Positions 21,006 to 32,620 of a stretch of 35,834 nucleotides of DNA are shown here, in pieces. The DNA is from Fragilaria crotonensis. Its lineage: Eukaryota; Bacillariophyta; Fragilariophyceae; Fragilariales; Fragilariaceae. Position 1 is the stretch's first letter; every line of letters starts with the position of its first letter. The translations under genes were made by a program, and so were the position numbers. The DNA is taken from contig JAKSYS010000645.1 of assembly GCA_022925895.1 (NCBI GenBank), positions 1-35,834 on the forward strand, given 5' to 3'. Under the pieces are notes generated by a model that was given only the letters and a program-made list of their open reading frames with translations, was not told the origin of the DNA and ran no database searches.

Positions 21006-21468
21006 GTGGGTGCCTCACATTTGATCGGAGTGTCTGCTACTACAGGAAACTGGACGTACAGTACCCCCAACCTGGTCGTACTCCGTACCACTACTTTTTT
21101 CCCCTACAGTATGCAGTACCATGGTACCAACGTAGGAAACTTCATGAAGTACAGTACCAGGTACCTGGTACTTATCATGCCCCAGTATTGCGCACGGTAC
21201 CAGGTATATCTTACAGTAGCATTTGTCAAGCAACCTGTTAACAGCAAATTCAATGAGTATTCCATCCAGTAACTTTGCATTCGTACAGTATTGTAGTTCA
21301 GTAACGTAACACACTGTCGTTTCAACATAAATTACCGTCCGTTTATGTACTGTAGACCTGTAGTACATGTAATCCACGTAACAGTGCAACATTTGATCCA
21401 GTACCCCAGAGTGGTCATACTCCGTAACAGACGCACGCACACACGCACGCACACAATTAATTTAGTAA
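21006..21468 (+). repeat. repeat R1 flanking the transposon nest
   Basis: The first ~88 bp and last ~70 bp recur at 35256-35462 in the same orientation. Shared blocks include aactggacgtacagtacccc, ctggtcgtactccgtaccac and gtggtcatactccgtaacag, ending in a cgcacgcacaca microsatellite and aattaattta. The middle, which R2 mostly lacks, includes the perfect 18-bp palindrome gtaccaggtacctggtac at 21154-21171. No coding sequence is apparent. Confidence 0.8.
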
Positions 21469-21472
21469 CTAG
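21469..21472. repeat. CTAG target-site duplication of PB1, left
   Basis: CTAG directly precedes TGTCTATCC. The matching CTAG follows GGATAGACA at 35252-35255. Sequence outside the two CTAGs differs. Confidence 0.75.
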
Positions 21473-21761
21473 TGTCTATCCTCCCGACGGGGTTAATTAA
21501 CCCCGTTTTTGGTGAAGTCGGAAATCGTTCCAGTTATCTTGTACATCGTTCGTTGGACTACAAACTTGGCCAGTGCCTTAAGAACAGTATAAAGGAGCGA
21601 GGTTTCAATCGGCAGTAGGCCAGTGTGCGTTGTTATTGAGTTTACATCCAAAAATTCTGGAGTGAATTTTTTCCCTCCCAATTTTTCGCTGTCGTGGGAA
21701 TTCTTGACCATGACATTGCGATTGCTCGTTCTTATCAAATTCTTTACCAATCGTTCTGAAA

Positions 21762-24050
21762 ATGACTAAATCCGATCCTCGATGTGTGGTGGGGGCATTG
21801 GTGCATGCAAAAGCCGTGCATGTTACCAGTTCGATCGAGTGTCATCGCAGATATGGGAGCCTTGCGAAGACAAAGCTCGTGAATGGTGTGGTGACTTAAG
21901 TCGAGACTGTCCCATCGTCCACCAACAATCGCTCCGTGACTTTAATTACGGCAGATTACTCCCTTGGTGGGGGTACAACCAAGTCCTATGTCATGAATTC
22001 AAGAAATGTCAAGGCCGGGCATGTTGCTGCAGGTCCCCATGAGGGCAATGGACTCGTGACTGAATCCGGGATTCAAAACTCAACAACGACGACAACAACA
22101 AATGATGGTGGAACTTCCCCTTGGGGTGATACGAGCATCATGAATGAAGTGCTCAGAACGCTTGAGGAGTCATCCTCTGATGATCATGATGTCGAGGCGT
22201 CTCAGACCATTAGCAGAAGTCGACGTACATCAGATGATGTTCAGCAGCAGTGTTGTCAAAGGCTTGCTGGCATCGGCAATGTTGCGGCTTGTGTCCATGG
22301 CATTGAATGGCGCAGGACTTTCCAGTTTGAGTTACCGTTGAATGGAAGCCTCACAACCCGTCAATGGAGTGTTAGGACCGTGATTGGAGATATATTGGTC
22401 CCCGGAAGGGACAACCTGACGACGAACGAGATGTCACCATTAGAATTTTTCTTACTCATGTTTCCTCCCAAGCAGTTGAACAATATGATGCAGTGGACAA
22501 ATATCCAACTGGTTGAGCAAGAATTACAAAGGACAAACACCAGTGAGTTGTTAAAGTTCTTTGGCATCATTATTTTGTCTACGAAGTTTGAGTTCACATC
22601 AAGGTCAAGCTTGTGGTCAACAGTGGCCCCATCCAAGTATCGGCCAGCACCTCAGTTTGGTCTCACAGGGATGTCAAAGCATAGGTTTGAAGAACTCTTT
22701 CGGGCGATAAGGTTTAGCAACCAACCTCCGGTTCAGGGCGATGGTGTTTCTTCAGAAGCGTACCGGTGGATGTTGATTGACGACTTTGTCGCCAACTTCA
22801 ACGACCACCGAGCAAACTACTTCAACCCTTCCGATCGCATCTGTGTGGATGAGTCTATGAGTCGCTGGTATGGACAAGGGGGGCACTGGATCAATTTGGG
22901 CCTACCTCAGTACGTAGCAATTGATAGGAAACCCGAGAACGGCTGCGAAATACAGAACTCTGCCTGCGGTCGAAGTGGTGTAATGTTGAGACTCAAGTTA
23001 GTGAAGGGTGTCGACCTTGTTGGTGATAATGATGATGATGCTCCAAACGAAGATGGCTTGTTGCATGGAACAAAGGTATTGAAAGAAGTGGTCTCGCCAT
23101 GGTTTGAGACAAACAGAATTGTGTGTGCCGACTCGTACTTTGCTTCTGTCGGGGCAGCAAAGGAGTTATTCAGAAATGGACTGAAGTTCATCGGGGTGGT
23201 GAAGACAGCCACCAAAGGTTTCCCAAAAGCATTCCTTTCGAGCGTCGAGCTTCAATGCCGTGGTGACTTTGTGGCTCTGGTCTCAGAGCCTGCCAATAGT
23301 GACGATCCTACCATGGCATCACTTGTATGGATGGATCGAGAGTAAAGGTATTTCATATCGACTGCAGGATCGTTGCGACACGGAACTCCATTCATTCGTA
23401 ATCGTTGGCGACAGGTAAACAAAGAGCGGAATGCTGATCCGGAAAAGGTGACTCTTACAATTCAGCAACCAGAAGTTGCCGAGATTTACTATTCAACCTG
23501 CGCTGCCATTGACAAGCACAACAGGTATCGACAAGATGATCTCCGTGTGGAGAAAAAAATTGAAACGCACAATTGGGCAATGAGGGTGAATTTGTCGATA
23601 TTTGCGATGGTTGTTGTGGATACTTGGCTTGTATTCAACGCTTTCAAAAACCAGAGAGATGTCCTGCTGAATCAAAAAGAGTTCTATTCGGTGCTTGCTG
23701 AGGAGCTCATAGACAATTGCTTCGACCAGTCGTCAGGAGCGCGCAAGCGTTCATCACCAAGTAGGCAGGCATTTCAAGCAGAGGCGTGCGCAAGGGTGGT
23801 CGAAAGTGAGAGTCCCAGAGCGGGTGTGCTTGTCCACCTCACTCCTGTGAAGCGGCTCAAGAACAGCAAAGGCGAGAAGACATCATTCAGGTATCAAGGG
23901 AGGTGCAAAGAGTGTCAGAAGAAGACGACATGGCAGTGCTCCGATTGCGAGGATGCAGGAAAAACAGTGTACCTTTGTTCGACTAAAAATGGTCAACGGT
24001 GCTTTGCTGGGCACCTGCGTCGCAACCACACACACTTAGATGACTTTTAA
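21762..24050 (+). pseudogene. PB1 transposase (DDE_Tnp_1_7 / piggyBac family), two in-frame stops
   Basis: From the ATG at 21762 the frame aligns throughout with PB2 transposase, broken only by TAA at 21897-21899 and TAA at 23343-23345. The DDE catalytic residues are visible: ICVDESMSRWYGQ (first Asp), VCADSYFAS (second Asp) and VWMDRE (third Asp, two codons before the second stop). The C-terminus holds the cysteine-rich zinc-binding domain usual in the family (CKECQKKTTWQCSDC, then C and H residues) and ends HLDDF. Family role: cut-and-paste transposition through hairpin intermediates. The N-terminal ~60 residues (ECHRRYGS, KTKLVNG, a KAGHV segment) are conserved with PB2. The copy is dead as assembled. 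Confidence 0.9.
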
Positions 24051-24111
24051 ACATTATCCTAAGTATTTCAATGTACCATCATGAGTGTCAACATCTTCAT
24101 CATGGCCGTCA

Positions 24112-24128
24112 TGGTCAAAACCATTTTA
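24112..24128. repeat. LINE2 target-site duplication, 3' side
   Basis: tggtcaaaaccatttta matches 35130-35146 (tggtcaacaccatttta) at 16 of 17 positions. The uninterrupted equivalent in PB2 is tggtcaacaccattttt near 34970, confirming that this was one site before LINE2 inserted. Confidence 0.8.
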
Positions 24129-24253
24129 AAAAACCAAACCTCTATTTTACGTGCTGCCGCTTCTTTCTTGCATAAAAGTTCGACCCACACGACTGAACAT
24201 ACCTCGCTCGAGAAGTACGTCCAGTAGCCTTTCTCATTACTCCACAATGATCC

Positions 24254-27200
24254 CTACCGTTGGGGCGCGAAGTATGTCCTTATCGATCGTACGCCAGCGA
24301 TGGCCGTATTTTTAACACGCTTCATACTTTCCTTAAAAACCGGTGCGTTCACCGTCAGCCAATTCTGTGTGACCCAAGTAGGCCGTTGCAGCTGATCCTG
24401 TATATCTCGGCATAATAATTCCTGCACCCTTGGCTCGTAGTGATTTCGGTTATCATAAGCTGCGCGAAGTTCCCGTTCAACCTCTTTTCTTTTTGCCAAA
24501 TTTTGAGCGGCTTGATCGCATCCATGTAACTCTTCGTTTCGTACTTTCCACAATTGCATCCATTTTTTCCATATGTGTGATATCATCTTCGTTTGCCACT
24601 TTTCGCCACTACGTTTATCGTTCTTCCCATGCTGACTCCTCTCTCTTGCGTAGTAATCATCTTGCACTCTACTCCATTCAGTCCCGAACCTCCCGTTGAA
24701 TAACTGCCTCCAACCTATAGCATTCTGTTGTTGGATCACCGTACGTACGTCGGGATGAAATTCGTTTGCATTGAGGACCAAATCGTCGTCTTCAGTCAGC
24801 ATCCATTCTCCGATTGCCTCTCTCAATAAATGTCTTAGAGGTCGATACGTATCAACTTTTGTGTGAAAACCCTCGATCGAGGACATAAATTTCGCTCTCC
24901 AGAGCTCTCGACTTTCTGCTGTGCATCGAATTATGTGATCGCGGTCTTCTCGTGTGGACCTTTGACACCCAGGACATAGTCGTCTCCCATTGTCCTGGCG
25001 ATTGAGATTCTTAAGAGTTGGCAGGCACTCGTGGACCATTTTTGTGAGTTGAAGTCGATGTTTAATATGTTTGCGCATTGATTTACCGTGAGCACTCCAG
25101 TTGATCATTTGCATGGTGCTTTCGTCGAAATTGTTCTTCGTTTGGATGTATTGTTTCAAAGGTTCACTTGTTGCTCTTCGACGGATATCGGGTCCATACT
25201 TCGCCGTTCTCGTTCCGTCTGGATAAACTAGATAAGCTCCGGTGTGCTTAGTCATCAAAGCATATGGTCGAGCCTGACCGTATTTCTCCTGATACTCTCG
25301 TGCCATATCATCCGCGTCCACGTTGAGCTGAGCATACAAATCAAGTCGGCTATAATGGCGTTCGCAATCTTGATGGCCTTTCACATACATTAACTTGACC
25401 ATTGGTAATTGGAGAAGTGATTCTCTAATCTCTTTCAAGAGGTCCCATTCTGGAATCATCGGATTTAGCGGTGTGATATCGGTGGGGAGAGTGGTCGGAG
25501 TAGCAGCTGCTGGACCGCTGTTTTTATCTCGACCAAAGAGCGTGTCGAGCATACTCTGACTATCTGTCGCAATCGTCCCTGTCCATGGACCGTCCATCGC
25601 TGTAAACTCTGCAAGCCTGATAAGGAACCTCAGTATCGACAACATTCCACTGCACTCAGCCCGGTACGAATCCATTACACTTCCTCGCGATGGACCCATT
25701 CCTTTTGCCGCTCTTTCCCCGTTAGTGTTGCTCAATGTCCATCCGAATGCTCCGTCTGTGCCGAACTTTTCTGACCCATCGCTCCCTGCAGCAAAGGATT
25801 CTTGTAGTTCGAGGCATATAGTATACGGGTCCACAAAAGTTCTGTGTGTTCTAACAGATCGATTTCCCGCTTCCAGAGTGTGAATATAATCCTTGAATGT
25901 TGCAATTGGTTGCTGCTGGCGTTGTATAATGGCCGTCCGATGAACTAAACGCCAGTGCGCGTTGCCGCTCGCCTCGATTTCTACCGGAACCGCGTTGGCA
26001 GGAATGTCCTGTGACTTGATCGTTCTCCTCCCTATCTCAAAAATCTGCGATCGACCTTTACGGTATCTGTGGTATTCTCCAGCTTGCGTTCGCACGTATA
26101 ACTTGTCAGAAGTTGCGTATGAGAAATGTTCCAGGCGACTTCTCGAATGGGGAAGTTTCCAGCGCCCTAAAGGCTGGAGGAGGATGCCATTTTCATGACT
26201 CCATAATTTATTTGCTCTTAACCATAACCGCCACTCAGCTTTTTCCGGTCTTTCTTGATGTGCCGTCAACCACTTAGTCTTAATGCTCATGAGAGAAGTT
26301 GTTCCTTGCAATTTGGCATTATCAAGACGGTCGCCTGCCGATGTTGCCAAATCCGCAATTGTCAGCGCGCCGAGATACAACCGGCAATAGTTCAGCTTGC
26401 GAATCTCTGCCTCCGTGAATTGCTTCGAAGCGATAATGTGATCCATTATGTATGAGTCGTGCTCTCGTTCCATTGGTGCTAGCCCTGTACTGTCGACCTG
26501 GATTCTTGCGTCGATGTGTGACAAATATTTCCGAAGGGATAACAACCACCGAGATTCAAGATGCGTCAACTTTGTATGGACGTCTTCTAAGATAGGAGTC
26601 GATATTCCTGCGCAGTATTGGGCCCACGCCACAGCGCATCGCAGAAGTTGTCCTGCTTGTGTCCGAAGTCTCCAATGGTAGAGGAAAAGGTGTATTTGTC
26701 CTATTCCTTGTTGGTCATACAGACGACGAAAATTTGCTCCGCCTAACTCGATCGGCCCGAATAAGATTTCTCTCTTTGTATTCCGATTGTAACCGCATTT
26801 TGCAAAGATAATTGCCATGGCTTTCCTCTGGATGTTCGTGAGTTGGGCTTCGGTAAAATGTGAGTTCGCTAACGGATATCCGATGCTTGGCAGATAGCAT
26901 GCGTAGTAGTAAGTCCACGCTTCTTCTCTTGTGAGCGTGCATGTACGCATGAATTCCACTGATTCGTCACTCTTTCTCTTCAGCTGTCTGTATTGCTCCT
27001 TTTGTGTCCCAGCTGGCTCTTTGTAATGTCCGAGGGTCTTATGAGATGCGTACGGCGATAAGTACTTGAGTCGTTGTTCTTCGCCGTGGATAGAATCTGT
27101 GACCGTGACTCCTGCATATTTTATCGGTTCTGTAAGGAGAACTGGAGAACCTTGTCCTGTGAATTGCCATGCCATAACATGATAAGAACATTTGCTCAAT

Positions 27201-30189
27201 TCCAATGCACCCCCCGTGGAGCTCAGTAGATCGGACCAAAGTTGTGCGTTTGCTTGCATCTGATGTAACATAGCTTGTCGTGACTGTTCGGTTTCTTCAG
27301 CTAAAAACTGATTCGTTTGTCCATTGGAATCGTCGACGAATCCCACCATTCCTAAATTTGCGTGTTCGGATGTATCCGGTGAATAATATTCTGCTTTGAA
27401 AGCTTTGGCATCATAACAATCGTACAGGATACTCGATAAGAAACACCAGATAACTGGTGAATTTCCGCTTCCTTGTCCTGTTCCGTAAATGGGATTAGAA
27501 TGACAATGACTGTAGCTCTCTTCTGCAAGTCCCAAATCTGTTCGTATCCGGTATTGGGCTTGTTGCAACGTATTTGCATTTACCGATGTGACCGTTGCTG
27601 GAACTCCGAATGTTCTGCTTGTCACCATTGCGAGATTTGGTACTATCCTATCGTAACACGCAGTCGCGTCATAATTGGTCTGAATCAATGTTTTCCTTGT
27701 TAGCCGCGAAATTTCCATTTGTAGCTCTTCTATAAATACCGGATCGAACGCGTTTCGATTGGGGCGTGATCCATACTGACCGTCGTTCAGCATTCTTTTC
27801 TTCTCTGCTCCGTAGAGTGCTGATCGCCATTTCAGACCCATGGCGAGGTTGTAATCAGCCTCGTATAAATGGATCACTCGTGTGCGATGGATTCGGATAT
27901 TTCCCGGTTCTTTGAAAATAATTGTATTTGCAACTTGATGCCATCGAGTGAAGGAATATCCGCGTAGTAACGCATAATTGATAAGTTTCAGATGAACGTC
28001 TACCAATTCTGCTTGCATTTGATCCAATTCCTCGCGTTGTCGTTTGTGGTTATCATCCTCCTCCTCTGGTATAAACGAGTAAGCGTGTTTCGCTATCAGT
28101 GTTTTATAGTGTCCGAGGTGAAGGCCTGATGGGGATGTCGTCGTCGTTTCCCTCCAGATGCGTAATTTTGCTTTGAATTCTTCCTCATCGATCTTCGGGC
28201 ACGTATGTGCTGATGCTACCGCTTCCGTTTGTTTGAGATGTTGCAAAAGAATCCCCACGTTATCGTCCAACTCGTCGCGCGAGTATTCGCCTCGAAGAAT
28301 TGCTTCAGTTGAGCTGCTTTGTCCCGTGAATCCTAGGTCGTCACTAAGCGGTGGAACAGTGAATGGTGTGCCATGCGCTTGTCCGAAGTGACGTCTGTTA
28401 CGTTCTCGTAGATGATGCACAATCTCTGTTGGCACATCGATTTGTCGCCAATCTGTGCACTGATTTGGATCATCTTCTGTGCTAGCTGGTATCTCGAGTC
28501 GTGTGACACCTGTCTTTTCCTTGGTGAGTCGGAGGCGTTTAAGCTTTTCGAATAGGTTTCTGATAGCTTCTCCTTTTTGCAAACATCTAAGGCGTTTCGC
28601 TTCCGTTGCATCGGCTTTCAGTGTTGAAGCTCTAACATTTCGATTCGTTTTCGTCTCTCACGGTCGCGTCTCTGATAACTCTCTTGAACAATCGCTTTGA
28701 CTTCTCTTTTTGCCTCTCTTAACATAACTGAACACTCATGTATTGTTTGCGGTAACTCGTCGACCGAAGTGATGTTTCCCCATTCTTGGTTGATTGTTTC
28801 TGTATTTAGTATTCCAGTACGTTTCGAAGATATCCACTTTTGCAATACTTGTACTTTTTTTCTCGCCTTGGCCAATTCTGCTGACCAGTGTGGTGCGTCG
28901 AACCGTGGAATAACTTTTTCTGCTGCGATGCTTGCGGCAGTTACATCTTTGTCAATCCGTTCTGCAAAAACATGGCGATTGCCGGGTCGGTCAAGTTGTT
29001 GTATACGCTCGAAGACGTTGTGATCTTCCAGAAATTTGTGTTTAGCTTTGATGTAAGCGGTTACTTGTTGCAGGTTGTTGGATTTTAGAACTCGGGGTTC
29101 AAACTTTGCCAACGGTTGAATTTGAACTCCAAACAATTGGTCAATTGCGAAGTCGACGTAATAAGCCCGATGATCTGTTGGAAATTTTGCGTTGAACGCT
29201 TCGTAACCAGCATTGACCACAGACTGTATTATGCCCGGAGTTGCGAATGCGTAATCGAGACATTTGTGTCCTCTTGAGTATGTCGCAGGTAGCGGACCTG
29301 AGTGTTTATTGCTCATTACATTCGTGAGTTCATTGTCATCCAATATTTTTTGCATTGCGTCAGGATCTGAACCTATGCACTCGTTAAAATCTCCGAGTAG
29401 AAAGATTTCCTCGTTTCCTTCGCGGCATTGCTTTAGATAATTTCCCAAATCTCTGCGGAAAGCCACCCTCGGGGCGGTGATGTTGTCTTGCGCTTGAATG
29501 AGAAGACTTTGTTGTTGAGATGCGGCTGTTATCAATCCTTTGCCTGGGAAATCTGTTACTACTTGGTATGCCAAGATAATTGTAATTATTCGTCCTGTCC
29601 GTCCTTGGAGTTTGTGGCAAACCCATCGTCCCCATCCGTCCTGGTATACTGTTCTTACGCGTCCTGTTATATCTCCTACTGTCATCATAAACGTTCCGCC
29701 CGGTTTGTAGTGATTTTTGAATGCTACCGGTGTATTGGAAAAATTTATTCTTGATCTCTTCCAATGCTGTTTTGTTGTGTCGTATAAGATACTTCGAACA
29801 GTCGACTGAACAGTGTCCAAATTGTGTTCTTGTCCGCATATAATGTCCGCTTGAACTTCTTGCGCAATAATGATCGAATTGTCCTCCGCGTCGATCGAGT
29901 GTGAAACCGTTAACATTCCCTGAGTAAACTCGCAACGTGCCTGCCTCCTTTGATTTTAACTCGTCTCCCCAGTATTTATTCGTTCTTTGATTTGCTCTAG
30001 ATATGTGTATTTCCCGGTGTGTTCTCTGAGTCTCCGTACTGTTTTCTGTTCGCTGCGTAAAAATTCTCCTCCACTCCGGTTGTGCATTGTTAATTGTTCT
30101 GTGTTCGTGTGTCGCCTTGTTGTTTCCGTTGGTGTGCTCTGTCTTCCGAGAAGTTGTGTTTCTCTTACGTCTTCCTGATTTTCAATCAT
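24254..30189 (-). pseudogene. LINE2 ORF2 polyprotein: APE endonuclease, RT, RNase H, CCHC (three frameshifts)
   Basis: ORF2 starts at ATG 30189, overlapping the ORF1 stop as ATGA. Three breaks are seen against LINE1: one base lost near 29970 before WGDE, a net loss of about eight bases near 29890 after RRGGQFD (in the APE start), and one base lost near 28620 before ADATEAKRL. The APE part (to 28618) keeps ADIICGQEHN, GDFNE, KCLDYAFA and TDHRAYYVDF. The long open part 28582-24254 (1442 residues without a true start) holds RT with YDATACYDRI near residue 304, GTGQGSGNSP and FVDDSNGQ. It then has RNase H with SDGSEK, YRAECSG, ATDSQS and VDADD, a CPGC-x9-H-x3-C finger, and ends YFAPQR. No break occurs where LINE1 has its frameshift, so that one is a private mutation. 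Confidence 0.88.
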
Positions 30190-32258
30190 TTTGTCCTAGT
30201 ATGTGCCTCGAGTTCCATGATATGGGCCAAGGACTTGTTGGTGCTCTCAATTCTAGAGCCTTGCTTGTTAATGTCGTCGTCTTCTGACTCCGACATCTGA
30301 TTTTTGTCTCCCTGTTCCTTTAGGGCCGACTCGTTCGTAGACTTTTCTTTTGTAGGTGGTGGACTTCTTGTCGACCACTCAGATTGCGAAGCAATCTCCT
30401 CGAGGTAGTCAGGTGTATTCCACATTCCGCTACTTTCGGTCAGTTCTTTTGTTGGGGTTTTTGTTGGTGTTTTTTTGTTGTCTCGTCGTTTGATGGAGTC
30501 GTCACCTCGAAATGTCTCATGAGCGTCTTCTCCCTCGGTTGTTGCATCTTGAATCTGGGTAGCCGATCTCTTTCCTAGGCTTTGGTCGTGGTGTTGTGTG
30601 GACATCATTTGAGCAAACATAGTGGTCATTTGTTGTGTGAAAGTCGAGAATTGCTCTTGTAGAGCTAGTGCCACTTGTTGTTTAACCTTCTCGTCAATTG
30701 CTTCACGTTCTCTTTCCACTTGTTCCTTAACCTTCTCCTCAATGCGTGCTTGTTCTTGAGTTCTGATTTCTTCAATTTTTGCCAGTCTCTCTTTGAGTTG
30801 CGCCACCTCTTCGCGGCTGATTTCTAAATCCTTCTTCAACGTCCTCTGAATGTCCGATTCTTCCGATGACTTGAAATCAGTTGATGAATGTGCTCGAGAG
30901 CCGCGTGCAGTTTCTGCCCAAGATCTTCCGTTGAGTGATGACATGGCTTGGCTTCCTCCGAATGTCGAGTTATCCGTCGAGCTTTGTTGTTGTTTTGGAT
31001 AAACGAAGATTGGTGGGCTGTCGGTTGACAAATTGGATCCGATGGACATTGCTGTGTTGATGCTAATGGTTAAGTATGATTGATCGCCTTGCGAGTCGCC
31101 GTCTGATTCGATGGGTGAAACTTCTGGAGGTCCGGGGTATCTATACTCTGGGGCTTTGGCGTCTGGTTCAACAAACTCGTCGTACCATTTGGGAATGACA
31201 TCCTTGAGATGGTCTCGGACTTTGTGATAGTTCTTTTGATGAACGAGGACTTTGTATCTGCCATCTTCGTTGACTGATGCGCATGGCAATAGAGACAAGA
31301 TTCCTGGAATGGCCGAAATTCGATCAGACAAGTAATGCATTGCGTCTGGACCGATATGATTCAAGATGATTACATAGTTTGTAGCAATCATCTGAGTTTG
31401 TGCTTTGATAAATCTTTCGAAAGCTTCGGGGTGACGTGTGCGCATCTTATATTGCACAAAAGTGCCATCCTCCTTGTAAGCTGTTTTCAGATGCTTGGTT
31501 AATTCCTCGCGGTCTGCTCGCATCGTCTCGATAGCATATGCTTTTGTTCGCACAATACGGCCGTTTCCTTTTCTCATTTTTGGGGAGCAATAGACCAACT
31601 TAAATTTGGGTACTTTTGTTCGCGGAAAACTCTGCTGAATGGTTTTTGTCACTTTAATTGTGGCTTGATCAATATCATGAAACTGTGGATCGATTCCATA
31701 TAGAAAGCCCAATTGTGTTGTTTCCCAGTCAGTTTCGCTCCAGCGGTGTTCGTTTACGTAGAAATCATGATCTTTCATAAGCTTAATCACGTTTGCCGCT
31801 TCTTTGAGTTCTCCTAACGATACTGATGTCTGAATCCGGTGAACTATGTAACTGGTGACATGGAGATGGTCCGAATTCTCTTTGCGGTCTCTAGAGCGGT
31901 GTTGCGTTGTGTGGCGGTCGAAATGAAGCTGGAATTGCAAAGTGTGCTCCTCCGGGTTGGTCCTTAGGGGATCTACTTTGCCAACGATGCGGTTTCGATT
32001 GTCGAAGAATTTCACATCTTCTCCAAAAGCTTTGGTTACTTCGTGCATCCAATGTGCGTGTAGAATGGCGGGATGAACTCCGTCTTTGTCTCTGGGAGGT
32101 ACAAAACGGAATTTGATAGTCTTTTCAATCTTCAGTCCATTGTTCGACCTCGTTTTTTCTCCTCGTGTTGGAGTGATGACTGTGTCATCGTCTGCGGTTG
32201 GATTCGTTCGTCCAGATGGATTCCCATCCTCAGCGAGATGAACTGAAGGGTTCATCAT
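30186..32258 (-). CDS. LINE2 ORF1 protein, 690 aa, with long coiled coil
   Basis: An intact frame from the first of two adjacent ATGs (32258). Residues ~45-390 carry the domain shared with LINE1 ORF1 (KTIKFRFVPP, YIVHRIQTSVSLGELK, TQLGFLYGIDPQF, NHIGPDAMHYLSDRI, YKVLVHQKNY). A Ser-rich linker leads to a strong coiled coil of heptad-like E/K/Q-rich sequence (ISREEVAQLKERLAKIEEI through VALALQEQFSTF), much longer than in LINE1. A charged tail ends at the TGA that overlaps the ORF2 ATG. No CCHC knuckle or RRM is apparent. The coiled coil suggests multimerisation and the conserved block is the candidate RNA-binding part; both are inference. Confidence 0.85.
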   Translation of the reverse strand: MMNPSVHLAEDGNPSGRTNPTADDDTVITPTRGEKTRSNNGLKIEKTIKFRFVPPRDKDGVHPAILHAHWMHEVTKAFGEDVKFFDNRNRIVGKVDPLRTNPEEHTLQFQLHFDRHTTQHRSRDRKENSDHLHVTSYIVHRIQTSVSLGELKEAANVIKLMKDHDFYVNEHRWSETDWETTQLGFLYGIDPQFHDIDQATIKVTKTIQQSFPRTKVPKFKLVYCSPKMRKGNGRIVRTKAYAIETMRADREELTKHLKTAYKEDGTFVQYKMRTRHPEAFERFIKAQTQMIATNYVIILNHIGPDAMHYLSDRISAIPGILSLLPCASVNEDGRYKVLVHQKNYHKVRDHLKDVIPKWYDEFVEPDAKAPEYRYPGPPEVSPIESDGDSQGDQSYLTISINTAMSIGSNLSTDSPPIFVYPKQQQSSTDNSTFGGSQAMSSLNGRSWAETARGSRAHSSTDFKSSEESDIQRTLKKDLEISREEVAQLKERLAKIEEIRTQEQARIEEKVKEQVEREREAIDEKVKQQVALALQEQFSTFTQQMTTMFAQMMSTQHHDQSLGKRSATQIQDATTEGEDAHETFRGDDSIKRRDNKKTPTKTPTKELTESSGMWNTPDYLEEIASQSEWSTRSPPPTKEKSTNESALKEQGDKNQMSESEDDDINKQGSRIESTNKSLAHIMELEAHTRTK

Positions 32259-32307
32259 TGTCAAACGACGTAGGTACAAAACCTACGGTAGATTCACGTA
32301 GAAAAAC

Positions 32308-32311
32308 CTAG
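32308..32311. repeat. CTAG target-site duplication of PB2, left
   Basis: CTAG precedes TGTCTAGCC. The partner is at 35094-35097 after GGCTAGACA. Outside it the flanks are unrelated (aaaac and taggc). Confidence 0.75.
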
Positions 32312-32326
32312 TGTCTAGCCACCCGA

Positions 32327-32362
32327 CGGGGTTAATTAACCCCATTTGGGGTTAATTAACCC
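32327..32362. promoter_or_regulatory. subterminal palindromes of PB2, candidate transposase-binding sites
   Basis: Two copies of ggggttaattaacccc separated by a few bases. Related copies lie near 35034-35072 on the right of PB2, once at 21488-21504 in PB1, and twice as ggggttaattaaggca near 35193-35232. Conservation at both ends of both elements suggests a binding role. Confidence 0.5.
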
Positions 32363-32620
32363 CGTATTTGCCAATCTCGGATATGCTTCCCCTTATCTTG
32401 GAGAAGGTCCGTTGGACTCCAAACTTGGCCAATCTCCTTGGAACAGTAAAAGGTTGCATGGTTTAAATAGGCAATTGATGGATGTTGTTTGTAATTGAGT
32501 TATTAAAGAAATTCTGGAGCTGTAATTTTTTTTCGTGAATTTTTTGGGTTATGGGAATTCTCCGGACCATGATATTCATGCCGTCAATGCTCATCTCCAT
32601 CTTCATCGATTGATCTCAAA

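Noticed and set aside
21421-21460. CRISPR-like or regulatory repeat in the cgcacgcacaca run
   Set aside because: It is a simple microsatellite with no spacer pattern, repeated because R is repeated.
21897-23345. Stop-codon reassignment (TAA read as Arg)
   Set aside because: TAA ends other frames in the window normally, for example PB1 and PB2 transposase themselves, and element decay is simpler.
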